From Roseburia sp. (GTDB taxonomy: Bacteria > Bacillota > Clostridia > Lachnospirales > Lachnospiraceae), in the NCBI GenBank assembly GCA_023664265.1, contig JAMPFV010000006.1:17646-81645 (forward strand): 64,000 nt of DNA. The letters are read 5' to 3'. Below the pieces are notes generated by a model. That model was not told the origin of the DNA. It was given only the letters and a program-made list of their open reading frames with translations, and searched no databases. Positions 50,139 through 56,228 of the stretch are shown one piece after another (the first letter of the stretch is position 1; every line of letters begins with the position of its first letter). Position numbers and translations under genes: made by a program.

Positions 50139-50462
50139 TTAATTGATCCCTATATAAAGAATAAATCCGCCGGCCGCTATCGCCAGCGCGTTAAACACAA
50201 TCCCCGCCATCGGGAAAAAACGGTAAATATCCTGCCTGAGACTTGTCCGTATACCGAGCGCAAGCCCAATCCCCGCATAAATGACGGCCAACAGCACCGC
50301 CGCGCCGTACTGTAGCTGCGCCGCGCCCTTCCTTTGATAGGTGAAGTACACCGCAATGCATACGGAGGACACCGCTATCAGTCCCAGAATAAAAGACATG
50401 ATTCCCCATTTCGGATTCTTCTTGTCTGTAAAAATGTATGCCTTATTGAAAATCTGATGCAT
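50139..50462 (-). CDS. DUF6142-type small membrane protein
   Basis: A 107-residue protein with three transmembrane segments (about 20-42, 50-70, 84-105) after a cytosolic start HQIFNKAYIFTDKKNPKWGIMS, a pattern I associate with DUF6142 proteins of clostridia. No function is known. GGGATGAG precedes the ATG. 13 bp upstream of the M29 aminopeptidase gene. Confidence 0.65.
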   Translation of the reverse strand: MHQIFNKAYIFTDKKNPKWGIMSFILGLIAVSSVCIAVYFTYQRKGAAQLQYGAAVLLAVIYAGIGLALGIRTSLRQDIYRFFPMAGIVFNALAIAAGGFILYIGIN

Positions 50463-50484
50463 TCCAAGCTCATCCCTTCACCGA

Positions 50485-50575
50485 TAAAAAACGCAAGCTC
50501 GCAACGGCGATTAACTGCCGCTGCAATTAACTGCCATTACGATTGTCGCAATTTCCTACAGAATAAAAAATTTGT
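50485..50575 (+). repeat. Family B repeat, variant unit
   Basis: Begins AAAAAACGCAAGCTCG, lacks the second half of the first hairpin, and ends with ACGATTGTCGCAATTTCC like the other units. It lies upstream of the DUF6142 gene. Confidence 0.6.
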
Positions 50576-50650
50576 AACTATCCAAAGCCGTGTGTCCCCG
50601 CATCGCCCTGCACGGCCCTGAATAGTTACAGAATACTTCCTTTTGCTGCA

Positions 50651-50803
50651 TCAGAATAAAAGCTTGGACTTCTCAGCCAAAAGTCTGCCGCCGCTGATCA
50701 GAAGCAGCACCCCGCCCGCCAAGCCAATAACAATTGAAACCACTCCGACCGTGATTGCCAGCGCGCCGCAGCGCCCCATCGTCTTATACACCTTTTCCTC
50801 CAT
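50651..50803 (-). CDS. 50-residue membrane protein
   Basis: A short gene: MEEKVYKTMGRCGALAITVG, a hydrophobic segment (about 15-38, ALAITVGVVSIVIGLAGGVLLL), then SGGRLLAEKSKLLF and TGA. One transmembrane helix rich in Gly, cytosolic ends charged. GAGG lies 8 bases before the ATG. It follows pyrE by 26 bp on the same strand. The G-rich helix and SGGRLL tail look conserved-type features of a small clostridial family; function unknown. Confidence 0.7.
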   Translation of the reverse strand: MEEKVYKTMGRCGALAITVGVVSIVIGLAGGVLLLISGGRLLAEKSKLLF

Positions 50804-50829
50804 GCAAAACACCTCACTGTACATATTTT

Positions 50830-51504
50830 CTATTTCGCACCATACTGCGCATAATAAGCGTCAAGCGCCGCTTTTACCGTATCGTCAATCAGTATTCTTC
50901 CTCTGTGATTCCGATTGTAGAGGTAAGAGATAACCTCCTCCATCGTCACAATGGCGCCGGTCTCAATCCCGTACACCTCGCGTATCTCCGCAAGCGCGTT
51001 CTGCTGCGTCCTGCCCTTCTCCTGACGGTTCAGGCTCACCATCAGCCCGACGACATCCACATTGGCCTGCGCCCTGAGAATGGGAAATGTCTCCTCAATA
51101 GACTTCCCCGAGGTTGTCACATCCTCGATGATAACCACCTTGTCGCCGTCCCTGAGCTCACTGCCGAGCAGAATGCCGACATCCCCGTGATCCTTTACTT
51201 CCTTCCGATTGGAGCAGTACCGTATCTCCTTGTCATACAGCTCGCTGAAGGCCATGACCGTCGCCACGGAAAGCGGGATACCCTTGTACGCCGGCCCGAA
51301 AAGTATGTCAAAATCCGCACCGTAGTTATCATAGATCGCCTTCGCATAGAACTGTCCAAGTTTCCGAAGCTGCGCGCCGGTGACATATGCTCCCGCATTC
51401 ATAAAGAAGGGGGATCTGCGCCCGCTCTTCAGTGTAAACTCACCAAACTTCAATACATTGCTGTCCACCATAAAATCAATAAAGTCCTGCTTGTACTGTT
51501 CCAT
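50830..51504 (-). CDS. pyrE: Orotate phosphoribosyltransferase
   Basis: A 224-residue type I phosphoribosyltransferase that makes OMP in pyrimidine synthesis. The PRPP-binding motif VVIIEDVTTSGKS (about 118-130), the flexible loop region RKEVKDHGDVGILLG and LKSGRRSPFFMNAGAY near the N-terminus are typical. AGGAGG precedes the ATG. It acts just before PyrF, whose gene is at 55262. Own promoter; followed by a small membrane-protein gene. Confidence 0.96.
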   Translation of the reverse strand: MEQYKQDFIDFMVDSNVLKFGEFTLKSGRRSPFFMNAGAYVTGAQLRKLGQFYAKAIYDNYGADFDILFGPAYKGIPLSVATVMAFSELYDKEIRYCSNRKEVKDHGDVGILLGSELRDGDKVVIIEDVTTSGKSIEETFPILRAQANVDVVGLMVSLNRQEKGRTQQNALAEIREVYGIETGAIVTMEEVISYLYNRNHRGRILIDDTVKAALDAYYAQYGAK

Positions 51505-51548
51505 TCGCCAAACCTCCTGATTTCTGTCATAAAAGGATTTACTTATTT

Positions 51549-51577
51549 ATACTATCATAAAAGCGCAAAGTTATCAA
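51549..51577 (-). promoter_or_regulatory. Predicted promoter of pyrE
   Basis: On the minus strand TTGATA (51577-51572), 17-base spacer, TAGTAT (51554-51549). The leader of about 40 bases leaves no room for a PyrR attenuator. Confidence 0.6.
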
Positions 51578-51583
51578 CGAATT

Positions 51584-52093
51584 TCAGAAGTTTCTTTCCG
51601 CAAGCCGCAGGACCGAAATCAGCGGTACAATCAGCATTCCACAGAAGAAATTGCTCACTCCGTGAACGAGGTCCCAGCGCAGTCCCGCCACAATCCACGC
51701 AAGCATCCCCTTGAAGCTCAGTCCAAACAGGAGCGCCTGAGCGGGCGCATACAGCGTCCCGAACAGAAAGCCGTGGGCGGCGCAGACCGCCATATACACA
51801 AACGGCCTCACTTGCTTGGACATGTCCTGCGGCAGGAGCATCACCGCCCCCCACAGAACCGTCCACACATACAGATACGGAATCCACCACGGCGCAAAGC
51901 CGCAGAAGATACCGTTTAAAAGCACATAGATATAAATAGGGTACAACGCCTTTTTTCGATAAACCACCGTAAAAGCAACGATAAAGGTGCCCAAGAGGTG
52001 AACATTGGGCGCGGTCTCCATGATGACTTTGGAGGCGTACATTATCGCGCCGAGCATTGCAAACACGGCCATTTCACGCGTTGTAAGCTTCAT
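51584..52093 (-). CDS. ECF transporter S-component-like membrane protein
   Basis: A 169-residue integral membrane protein with five to six segments: TTREMAVFAMLGAIMYASKVIMETAPNVHLLGTFIVAFTVVYRKKALYPIYIYVLLNGIF. The AMLGAIM...P.N.H start is typical of substrate-capture S components of energy-coupling-factor importers, which share an ATPase module encoded elsewhere. The start at 52093 has GGGGAG upstream, directly after repeat family A copy 3. Upstream on the same strand is a DUF4430 lipoprotein. Substrate not visible; a corrinoid is one possibility given DUF4430. Confidence 0.7.
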   Translation of the reverse strand: MKLTTREMAVFAMLGAIMYASKVIMETAPNVHLLGTFIVAFTVVYRKKALYPIYIYVLLNGIFCGFAPWWIPYLYVWTVLWGAVMLLPQDMSKQVRPFVYMAVCAAHGFLFGTLYAPAQALLFGLSFKGMLAWIVAGLRWDLVHGVSNFFCGMLIVPLISVLRLAERNF

Positions 52094-52101
52094 TCTACTC
52101 C

Positions 52102-52194
52102 CCATTTCTGAGCGACTTGTCGCGAAGAGGCGACGAGAAATTTTTCTCGTCTGCCATCAGATTGAAAAATAAGCTATCGAGCTTCTTTTTCAAC
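52102..52194 (-). repeat. Structured intergenic element, family A copy 3 (lacks hairpin 2)
   Basis: H1 (GGTTGAAAAAGAAGCT/AGCTTATTTTTCAATC), H3 and H4 are present, but H2 is missing exactly (33 bases), joining CAATC to TGATGGCAG. The 3' end TCGCTCAG is kept although its loop partner is gone. It starts right after the DUF4430 stop and ends at the ribosome-binding site of the S-component-like gene. Confidence 0.8.
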
Positions 52195-52701
52195 CTACTC
52201 CACCTTGAAGGCGTAGTCCGCCCCCTCCGTCACCGCTGTCGTATCCACACCGGAGGTCGCATACTCCCCATCGACATAGAAGGCCCAGTATACGCCGTCC
52301 TCGTCATAGTCCGCAGTGATGCCGTTCACGGTCTTTACATACAGGCCGTACTCGCTCTCGTCCCCCGCAATCAGATCCAGCTCCACCAGCGCCTCACCCA
52401 CGGTCGCCTTGTCCGTATGAATCTCGAAGCGCGTCTCGTTTCCGTCCCTGTCGGTCACGGTAAACGTGAATTTCGTCTCACCTGTCCCCAGGACACTGTC
52501 TTGGGTCTGTACAACCTGAGACATCGGTTGTACCGCTGTCTCCGGTTGTACTGATGTCTCAGGCTGTGCCGCCGAGGGCGTCTCGTCTGCTTTGCCGCCA
52601 TTACAGCCGGTTACAGACAGGACCATGGCCACAATAAGCGCCATACAAAGAATGCAGGACAGGAATTTGTTTTTGGGTTTATTGTTGGATTCGTTTTGCA
52701 T
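52195..52701 (-). CDS. DUF4430 domain lipoprotein
   Basis: A 168-residue lipoprotein: signal LSCILCMALIVAMVLSVTGC with lipidated Cys, a Pro/Gln/Thr linker with repeats of QPETSVQPETAVQP, and a C-terminal DUF4430 domain (transcobalamin-like C-terminal domain): FTFTVTDRDGNETRFEIHTDKATVGEALVELDLI..YGLYVKTVNGITADYDEDGVYWAFYVDGEYA. The family is often next to ECF or cobalamin uptake genes and is thought to bind ligands at the cell surface. The ATG at 52701 has GGAGAG nine bases upstream. Co-directional with the S-component-like gene, linked by family A copy 3. Confidence 0.85.
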   Translation of the reverse strand: MQNESNNKPKNKFLSCILCMALIVAMVLSVTGCNGGKADETPSAAQPETSVQPETAVQPMSQVVQTQDSVLGTGETKFTFTVTDRDGNETRFEIHTDKATVGEALVELDLIAGDESEYGLYVKTVNGITADYDEDGVYWAFYVDGEYATSGVDTTAVTEGADYAFKVE

Positions 52702-53051
52702 ACGTGTTCTCTCCTTTGATCTTGCTGTTTTCTTCAATGGTATTTCGATGTTTCCCGAACAGCCCGATATTTATCATAAGCTTTTATGGGGGAGCGGTCA
52801 AGGGGAAAATGTGGGGATAGAATGAAGCGAGGAGCATTCCACGACAGGGCAGAAGGCAGTGCGAAAGGCGGCAAGTCATAAAAAGAAGAGAAGAAAATTG
52901 ATGGTAAATCCTATGTGTCGGTGTTATAATATTTTTTAAGAGGGCACTGATTATGCCGTGCTTTCTGAAACAGTTACGAGAGAAGGGCTTTTAAGCGGAC
53001 AGCACGGATACAGACCATTGCGTGCAAAACGGCGCGGAAACGGAGTAGGGG
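52702..53051. other. 350-bp divergent intergenic region with an extended -10 promoter
   Basis: Between the DUF4430 gene and the amidohydrolase gene. TGTTATAAT (52922-52930) is a good extended -10 element for the plus-strand gene; no matching -35 is clear. The rest is purine-rich on the plus strand. No riboswitch or gene was recognised. Confidence 0.5.
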
Positions 53052-53897
53052 ATGGATTGGAAGAAGATAAAAAAGATTGATGCACATGTTCATATGCTGC
53101 CTCCGGACAGGCTGGCGCTTTTTAAGGAGAATCCTGACGACCCTTGGGCTCATGCGGATATTGATGCGTATTTGAAGATAATGGAACAGTATCATATTGA
53201 GCGGGCTGTTTTGATGCCGCTCAATGACGGGCGCACGTATTATGAAAAGGCGCAGGACACGAACCGCTGGCTCGGGCAAGTGCAGCGGCAGTATGCGGAT
53301 AGGTTCTTCGCCTTTGCGGATGTTCTCAAGGAGGGAGCTTATTTCTTTGAGGATTCTCCTTATGATTTGGAGGAGGCGGTTTTGGAGTTCGGCCTCAAGG
53401 GGCTGAAAATCCATCCGCAGAACCTGCAGTTGGATGCGGACAGCCTTGAGTACGTTCCGGTGTACAGAAAGGCGGCGGAGCTTCATGTGCCTGTCGCGAT
53501 CCACTCCAATCCGTGCCGTGTTGGCTTCCACGAGAACAGCGCGCCGGACAAAATCAACAAGATGATCCAAATCTTTCCGGATGTAACCTTTATCACGGCG
53601 CATATGGGCGGTATGAAATGGCAAGACGCAGTTACCGGCTGCGGTTATGTCGATATTTCGGCGGTTCTGCCGCAGTTTGTGAACCTCTACGGGATAGAGC
53701 AGACCAACCGTATTCTGAGAAGGTTTGGCGCCGACCGCCTGATATTTGCGACAGACTATCCGGATGTGTGGTTCACCAAGCCGGAGGAGGTCTATGAGGT
53801 CTATTGCGATATTCTAAACCGCATGGACTTTACGGAGGCGGAGATGGAGGCTATCGCCTACGGGAATATCGCTAAAATACTTGGACTGCGGGAATGA
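53052..53897 (+). CDS. Amidohydrolase-family metal-dependent hydrolase (TIM barrel)
   Basis: A 281-residue enzyme of the amidohydrolase-2 type. Metal ligands: DAHVHM (His12, His14), HSN (His near 155) in VPVAIHSN, ITAHMGG (His near 181) and FATDYPD (Asp near 237). A KGLKIHPQ segment marks the barrel strand with the conserved Lys region. Members include aminocarboxymuconate-semialdehyde decarboxylase-like and other lyases or hydrolases, so the reaction cannot be told. Cytosolic. GGAG and GGGG precede the ATG. Single gene. Confidence 0.85.
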   Translation: MDWKKIKKIDAHVHMLPPDRLALFKENPDDPWAHADIDAYLKIMEQYHIERAVLMPLNDGRTYYEKAQDTNRWLGQVQRQYADRFFAFADVLKEGAYFFEDSPYDLEEAVLEFGLKGLKIHPQNLQLDADSLEYVPVYRKAAELHVPVAIHSNPCRVGFHENSAPDKINKMIQIFPDVTFITAHMGGMKWQDAVTGCGYVDISAVLPQFVNLYGIEQTNRILRRFGADRLIFATDYPDVWFTKPEEVYEVYCDILNRMDFTEAEMEAIAYGNIAKILGLRE

Positions 53898-53931
53898 TTT
53901 TATATAGGAATACTGTGAGGAGGTCATTGTT

Positions 53932-54183
53932 ATGTTGGCAGCGGTTAAGGGATACTACGACGGAAAACGAATCATCGTAAATGAAGATGATTGTAAAAGT
54001 CTTAATGCAGGTGATGAGGTAATCATTACCGTTTTGGATAAAATCAGCAGTCCTAAGACAGAGACTAGAACAGAAAAGAGAATGCGTTTAATTCATTCAG
54101 ATGCTTTTGTTATTCCTACCGGAAGAACCGCTGAAGAGATAAACGCATATATAAAGGAGATGCGCTCTGATGAGAGAAATTAA
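53932..54183 (+). CDS. Antitoxin-like protein (VapB role)
   Basis: An 83-residue protein with an N-terminal beta part (AAVKGYYDGKRIIVNEDDCKSLNAGDEVIITVLD), similar to antitoxins of the DUF2281/AbrB-like type, and an acidic C-terminal helix (TAEEINAYIKEMRSDERN) that could wrap the toxin. AGGAGG precedes the ATG. The gene overlaps the PIN-domain gene by 14 bp. AT-rich compared with the surroundings. Confidence 0.7.
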   Translation: MLAAVKGYYDGKRIIVNEDDCKSLNAGDEVIITVLDKISSPKTETRTEKRMRLIHSDAFVIPTGRTAEEINAYIKEMRSDERN

Positions 54184-54589
54184 AAAGATTTTTTTGGATA
54201 CGTCTCCCATCGTATATTACTTGGAAAGTAATGTATCATACTATCCGATAATGAAAAATTTTTGGCAAAAACACAGTGAATATGATTATGTCACATCAGT
54301 TATAACAGTGACAGAGTATTTGACATATCCGTATCAACAGCATAATTCCAAGCTGATAAATGCTTTTTTCGCCTTTGTTGACGGAATGGACATAGAAATC
54401 AAAAACATCGATAAAGCGATAGCTGAAAGAGCCGCACAGATTAGAGCGGAATACAAATCCTTCAAAACAATGGACGCGCTGCAATTGGCGGCTGCCTGCT
54501 TATCAGGATGCGATGTATTCCTAACGAATGATAAACAGTTAAAGCAATTTAAGGAAGTGAACTGCATCACCGTCGGAGAATTGGATTAA
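54170..54589 (+). CDS. PIN-domain ribonuclease toxin (VapC-like)
   Basis: A 139-residue PIN-domain protein. Acidic active-site residues are in place: Asp10 in FLDTSPIVYYLES, Glu in TVTEYL (about 44), Asp in TMDALQLAAA (about 102) and Asp in FLTNDKQL (about 119). VapC toxins cleave tRNA or rRNA and are held by their cognate antitoxin, here the overlapping upstream gene. AAGGAG precedes the ATG. AT-rich, consistent with horizontal gain. Confidence 0.88.
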   Translation: MREIKKIFLDTSPIVYYLESNVSYYPIMKNFWQKHSEYDYVTSVITVTEYLTYPYQQHNSKLINAFFAFVDGMDIEIKNIDKAIAERAAQIRAEYKSFKTMDALQLAAACLSGCDVFLTNDKQLKQFKEVNCITVGELD

Positions 54590-54593
54590 TTCC

Positions 54594-54622
54594 TTGAATT
54601 TATTCAAAATATAGTGTACAAT
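54594..54622 (+). promoter_or_regulatory. Predicted promoter of the small gene at 54719
   Basis: TTGAAT (54594-54599), 17-base spacer, TACAAT (54617-54622). It starts within 5 bp of the vapC-like stop and gives a leader of about 90 bases. Confidence 0.6.
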
Positions 54623-54718
54623 AAGCTCATGTCGGATTTCGGCGAAGCCTGAGGAGCAGATGACAGGGTCTTGACTGATTATCCGTCAGCGGCGACACAA
54701 AATACGGAGGGACAGGCA

Positions 54719-54940
54719 ATGGATATCAAGGAGCAAATCAATAAAATTGTGGGGGAGGTTTCCAAGAACCCCAATATCAAAGAACAGTTTGAAAAAGAGC
54801 CCGTGAAGGTAATCGAAAAGGTTATCGGCATCGATATGCCGGATGACGTTGTAATGAAGATTATTGACGGGGTAAAGGCCAAGCTGACTGTGGACGGTGT
54901 ATCGAAAGCCGCCGATAAATTAAAGGGAATATTTAAGTAA
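54719..54940 (+). CDS. Small helical protein of unknown function
   Basis: A 73-residue protein: MDIKEQINKIVGEVSKNPNI, then EPVKVIEKVIGIDMPDDVVMKIIDGVKAKL and a basic end KLKGIFK. The pattern (helix, PxKVxExxxGxxxPDDxxxxIIDGVKAK, Gly-rich or basic tail) is shared by small clostridial proteins and reminds one of nitrile-hydratase/Nif11-type leader helices, but no such pathway is near. The start at 54719 has GGAGGG upstream. Just before tRNA-Ala. Confidence 0.65.
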   Translation: MDIKEQINKIVGEVSKNPNIKEQFEKEPVKVIEKVIGIDMPDDVVMKIIDGVKAKLTVDGVSKAADKLKGIFK

Positions 54941-54955
54941 TCCGAAAATTTTTAG

Positions 54956-54983
54956 TTGATTTTCTGAAAATTTCCGGTATACT
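54956..54983 (+). promoter_or_regulatory. Predicted promoter of tRNA-Ala
   Basis: TTGATT (54956-54961), 16-base spacer, TATACT (54978-54983), nine bases before the tRNA. Confidence 0.7.
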
Positions 54984-54992
54984 TATGTTCAT

Positions 54993-55065
54993 GGGGTATT
55001 AGCGCAGTTGGGAGCGCGCAACATTCGCATTGTTGAGGCCACGGGTTCGAATCCCGTATACTCCA
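54993..55065 (+). tRNA. tRNA-Ala (anticodon CGC)
   Basis: A 73-base cloverleaf: acceptor GGGGTAT/ATACTCC with discriminator A and the G3-U70 wobble that marks alanine tRNAs, D-arm GCGC-AGTTGGGA-GCGC, anticodon stem CAACA/TGTTG around TTCGCAT (anticodon CGC), T-arm ACGGG-TTCGAAT-CCCGT. CCA is not encoded. Confidence 0.95.
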
Positions 55066-55080
55066 TTATTTTTATGTCAA

Positions 55081-55250
55081 AAAACGCAAGCTCAGCAGCT
55101 TGCGTTCAAAGAATTTGCCACGCTTGCTACACAAGCGTGGCAAATTCTTTCTTAACCACCGCTACGATTATCGCATTCTCCTTGAATGATTCACGCTATT
55201 GCACTTTCTTATAAAGAGAATGCTTCACTCTATCGCAATTTCTTATAGCA
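55081..55250 (+). repeat. Family B repeat, long unit after tRNA-Ala
   Basis: AACGCAAGCT/AGCTTGCGTT hairpin, then a 19-pair stem AAAGAATTTGCCACGC.../...GCGTGGCAAATTCTTT, then CTACGATTATCGCATTCTCC and a second AAGAGAATGC.../TCTATCGCAATTTC tail. It fills the space between tRNA-Ala and the end of pyrF and could end transcription from both sides. Confidence 0.75.
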
Positions 55251-55261
55251 TTAATATCAGC

Positions 55262-56209
55262 TTATCTCGCCTCTAATCCCCCTCGGATATCCGCAATCAT
55301 ATCCTGCACGGCCTGTCTCGACGCGTCCGCAAAGCCCGTCTCTCCAAAGCGCGCGTACTGCTCCTGCTGATACGCCGCGATAATCCCTCTCGAGGAATTG
55401 ACAATCGCGCCAAGCCCGTCCTCATTGAAAAAGTGAACAAGGTCTGCGCCCTTTCCGCCCTGCGCGCCGTAGCCGGGCACCAGAATATAGGTCTTGGGCA
55501 TCAGCCTGCGCAATATCCTGCCCTGCTCAGGATAAGTCGCGCCGACAACCGCGCCGACATAGCTGTAGGACTCACCCATACAGTCCGCGCCCCACCTTGC
55601 GACCTGCTCCCCGACAAGCTCATAGAGCGGCCTGCCCGCGTCGTCTTGGGCATCGCCGCGCAGGATCCTGTCCTGAAATTCCCCGCTGCTCGGGTTGGAG
55701 GTCTTTACCAATACAAAGATGCCCCGCTGCTCCTCCTTACATACCTTGATAAAGGGAGCAACGCCGTCCGAGCCAAGGTACGGGTTGACCGTGACGAAAT
55801 CCTCCTCAAAGCCGCGGTAGGAATGCGTGCCGACCTGAACCCTTCCAAGATGTCCGACCGCGTACGCCTCCGCCGTCGATCCGATGTCCCCGCGCTTAAC
55901 ATCGCCAATCACCACAAGGCCCTTTTCCTTACAATAGTTCACGGTCCGTTCAAATACCGCAAGCCCGGGCAGTCCGAACTGCTCATACATGGCAATCTGC
56001 GGCTTTACCGCAGGAATCAGATCACATACCGCGTCCACTATCGCCTTATTGTACTGCCAGACAGCCTCCGCCGCACCCTCAAGCGTCTCTCCAAGCTCCG
56101 TAAACGCCGCCCGCCGGATATGCTCCGGAATAAATTTCAGCATCGGATCCAGCCCTACAACAATCGGCGCCCCTGTTTTCTTTATCTTATCAACTAACCG
56201 GTTAATCAT
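55262..56209 (-). CDS. pyrF: Orotidine 5'-phosphate decarboxylase (type 2)
   Basis: A 315-residue enzyme for the last step of UMP synthesis. PIVVGLDPML near the N-terminus, active-site GDVKRGDIGSTAEAYA (the D-x-K-x2-D array), and VPGYGAQGGKGADL near the C-terminus are typical of the longer type-2 PyrF. The start at 56209 has GGGGGAAGG upstream; an in-frame start 69 bp earlier is inside nrdD. It follows nrdD by 19 bp, so the two nucleotide enzymes share a transcript. Confidence 0.95.
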   Translation of the reverse strand: MINRLVDKIKKTGAPIVVGLDPMLKFIPEHIRRAAFTELGETLEGAAEAVWQYNKAIVDAVCDLIPAVKPQIAMYEQFGLPGLAVFERTVNYCKEKGLVVIGDVKRGDIGSTAEAYAVGHLGRVQVGTHSYRGFEEDFVTVNPYLGSDGVAPFIKVCKEEQRGIFVLVKTSNPSSGEFQDRILRGDAQDDAGRPLYELVGEQVARWGADCMGESYSYVGAVVGATYPEQGRILRRLMPKTYILVPGYGAQGGKGADLVHFFNEDGLGAIVNSSRGIIAAYQQEQYARFGETGFADASRQAVQDMIADIRGGLEAR

Positions 56210-56228
56210 CCTTCCCCCATTTTCCGCG

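Noticed and set aside
51505..51583. Possible PyrR-type attenuator upstream of pyrE
   Set aside because: The leader after the promoter is only about 40 bases and shows no terminator/antiterminator pair.
52822..52881. 19-codon frame starting ATGAAGCGAGGA in the DUF4430-amidohydrolase gap
   Set aside because: GGGG lies close before it, but there is no matching promoter and the peptide has no recognisable features.
52702..53051. Possible cobalamin riboswitch upstream of the DUF4430/S-component genes
   Set aside because: The conserved B12-box and core sequences are not present on either strand.
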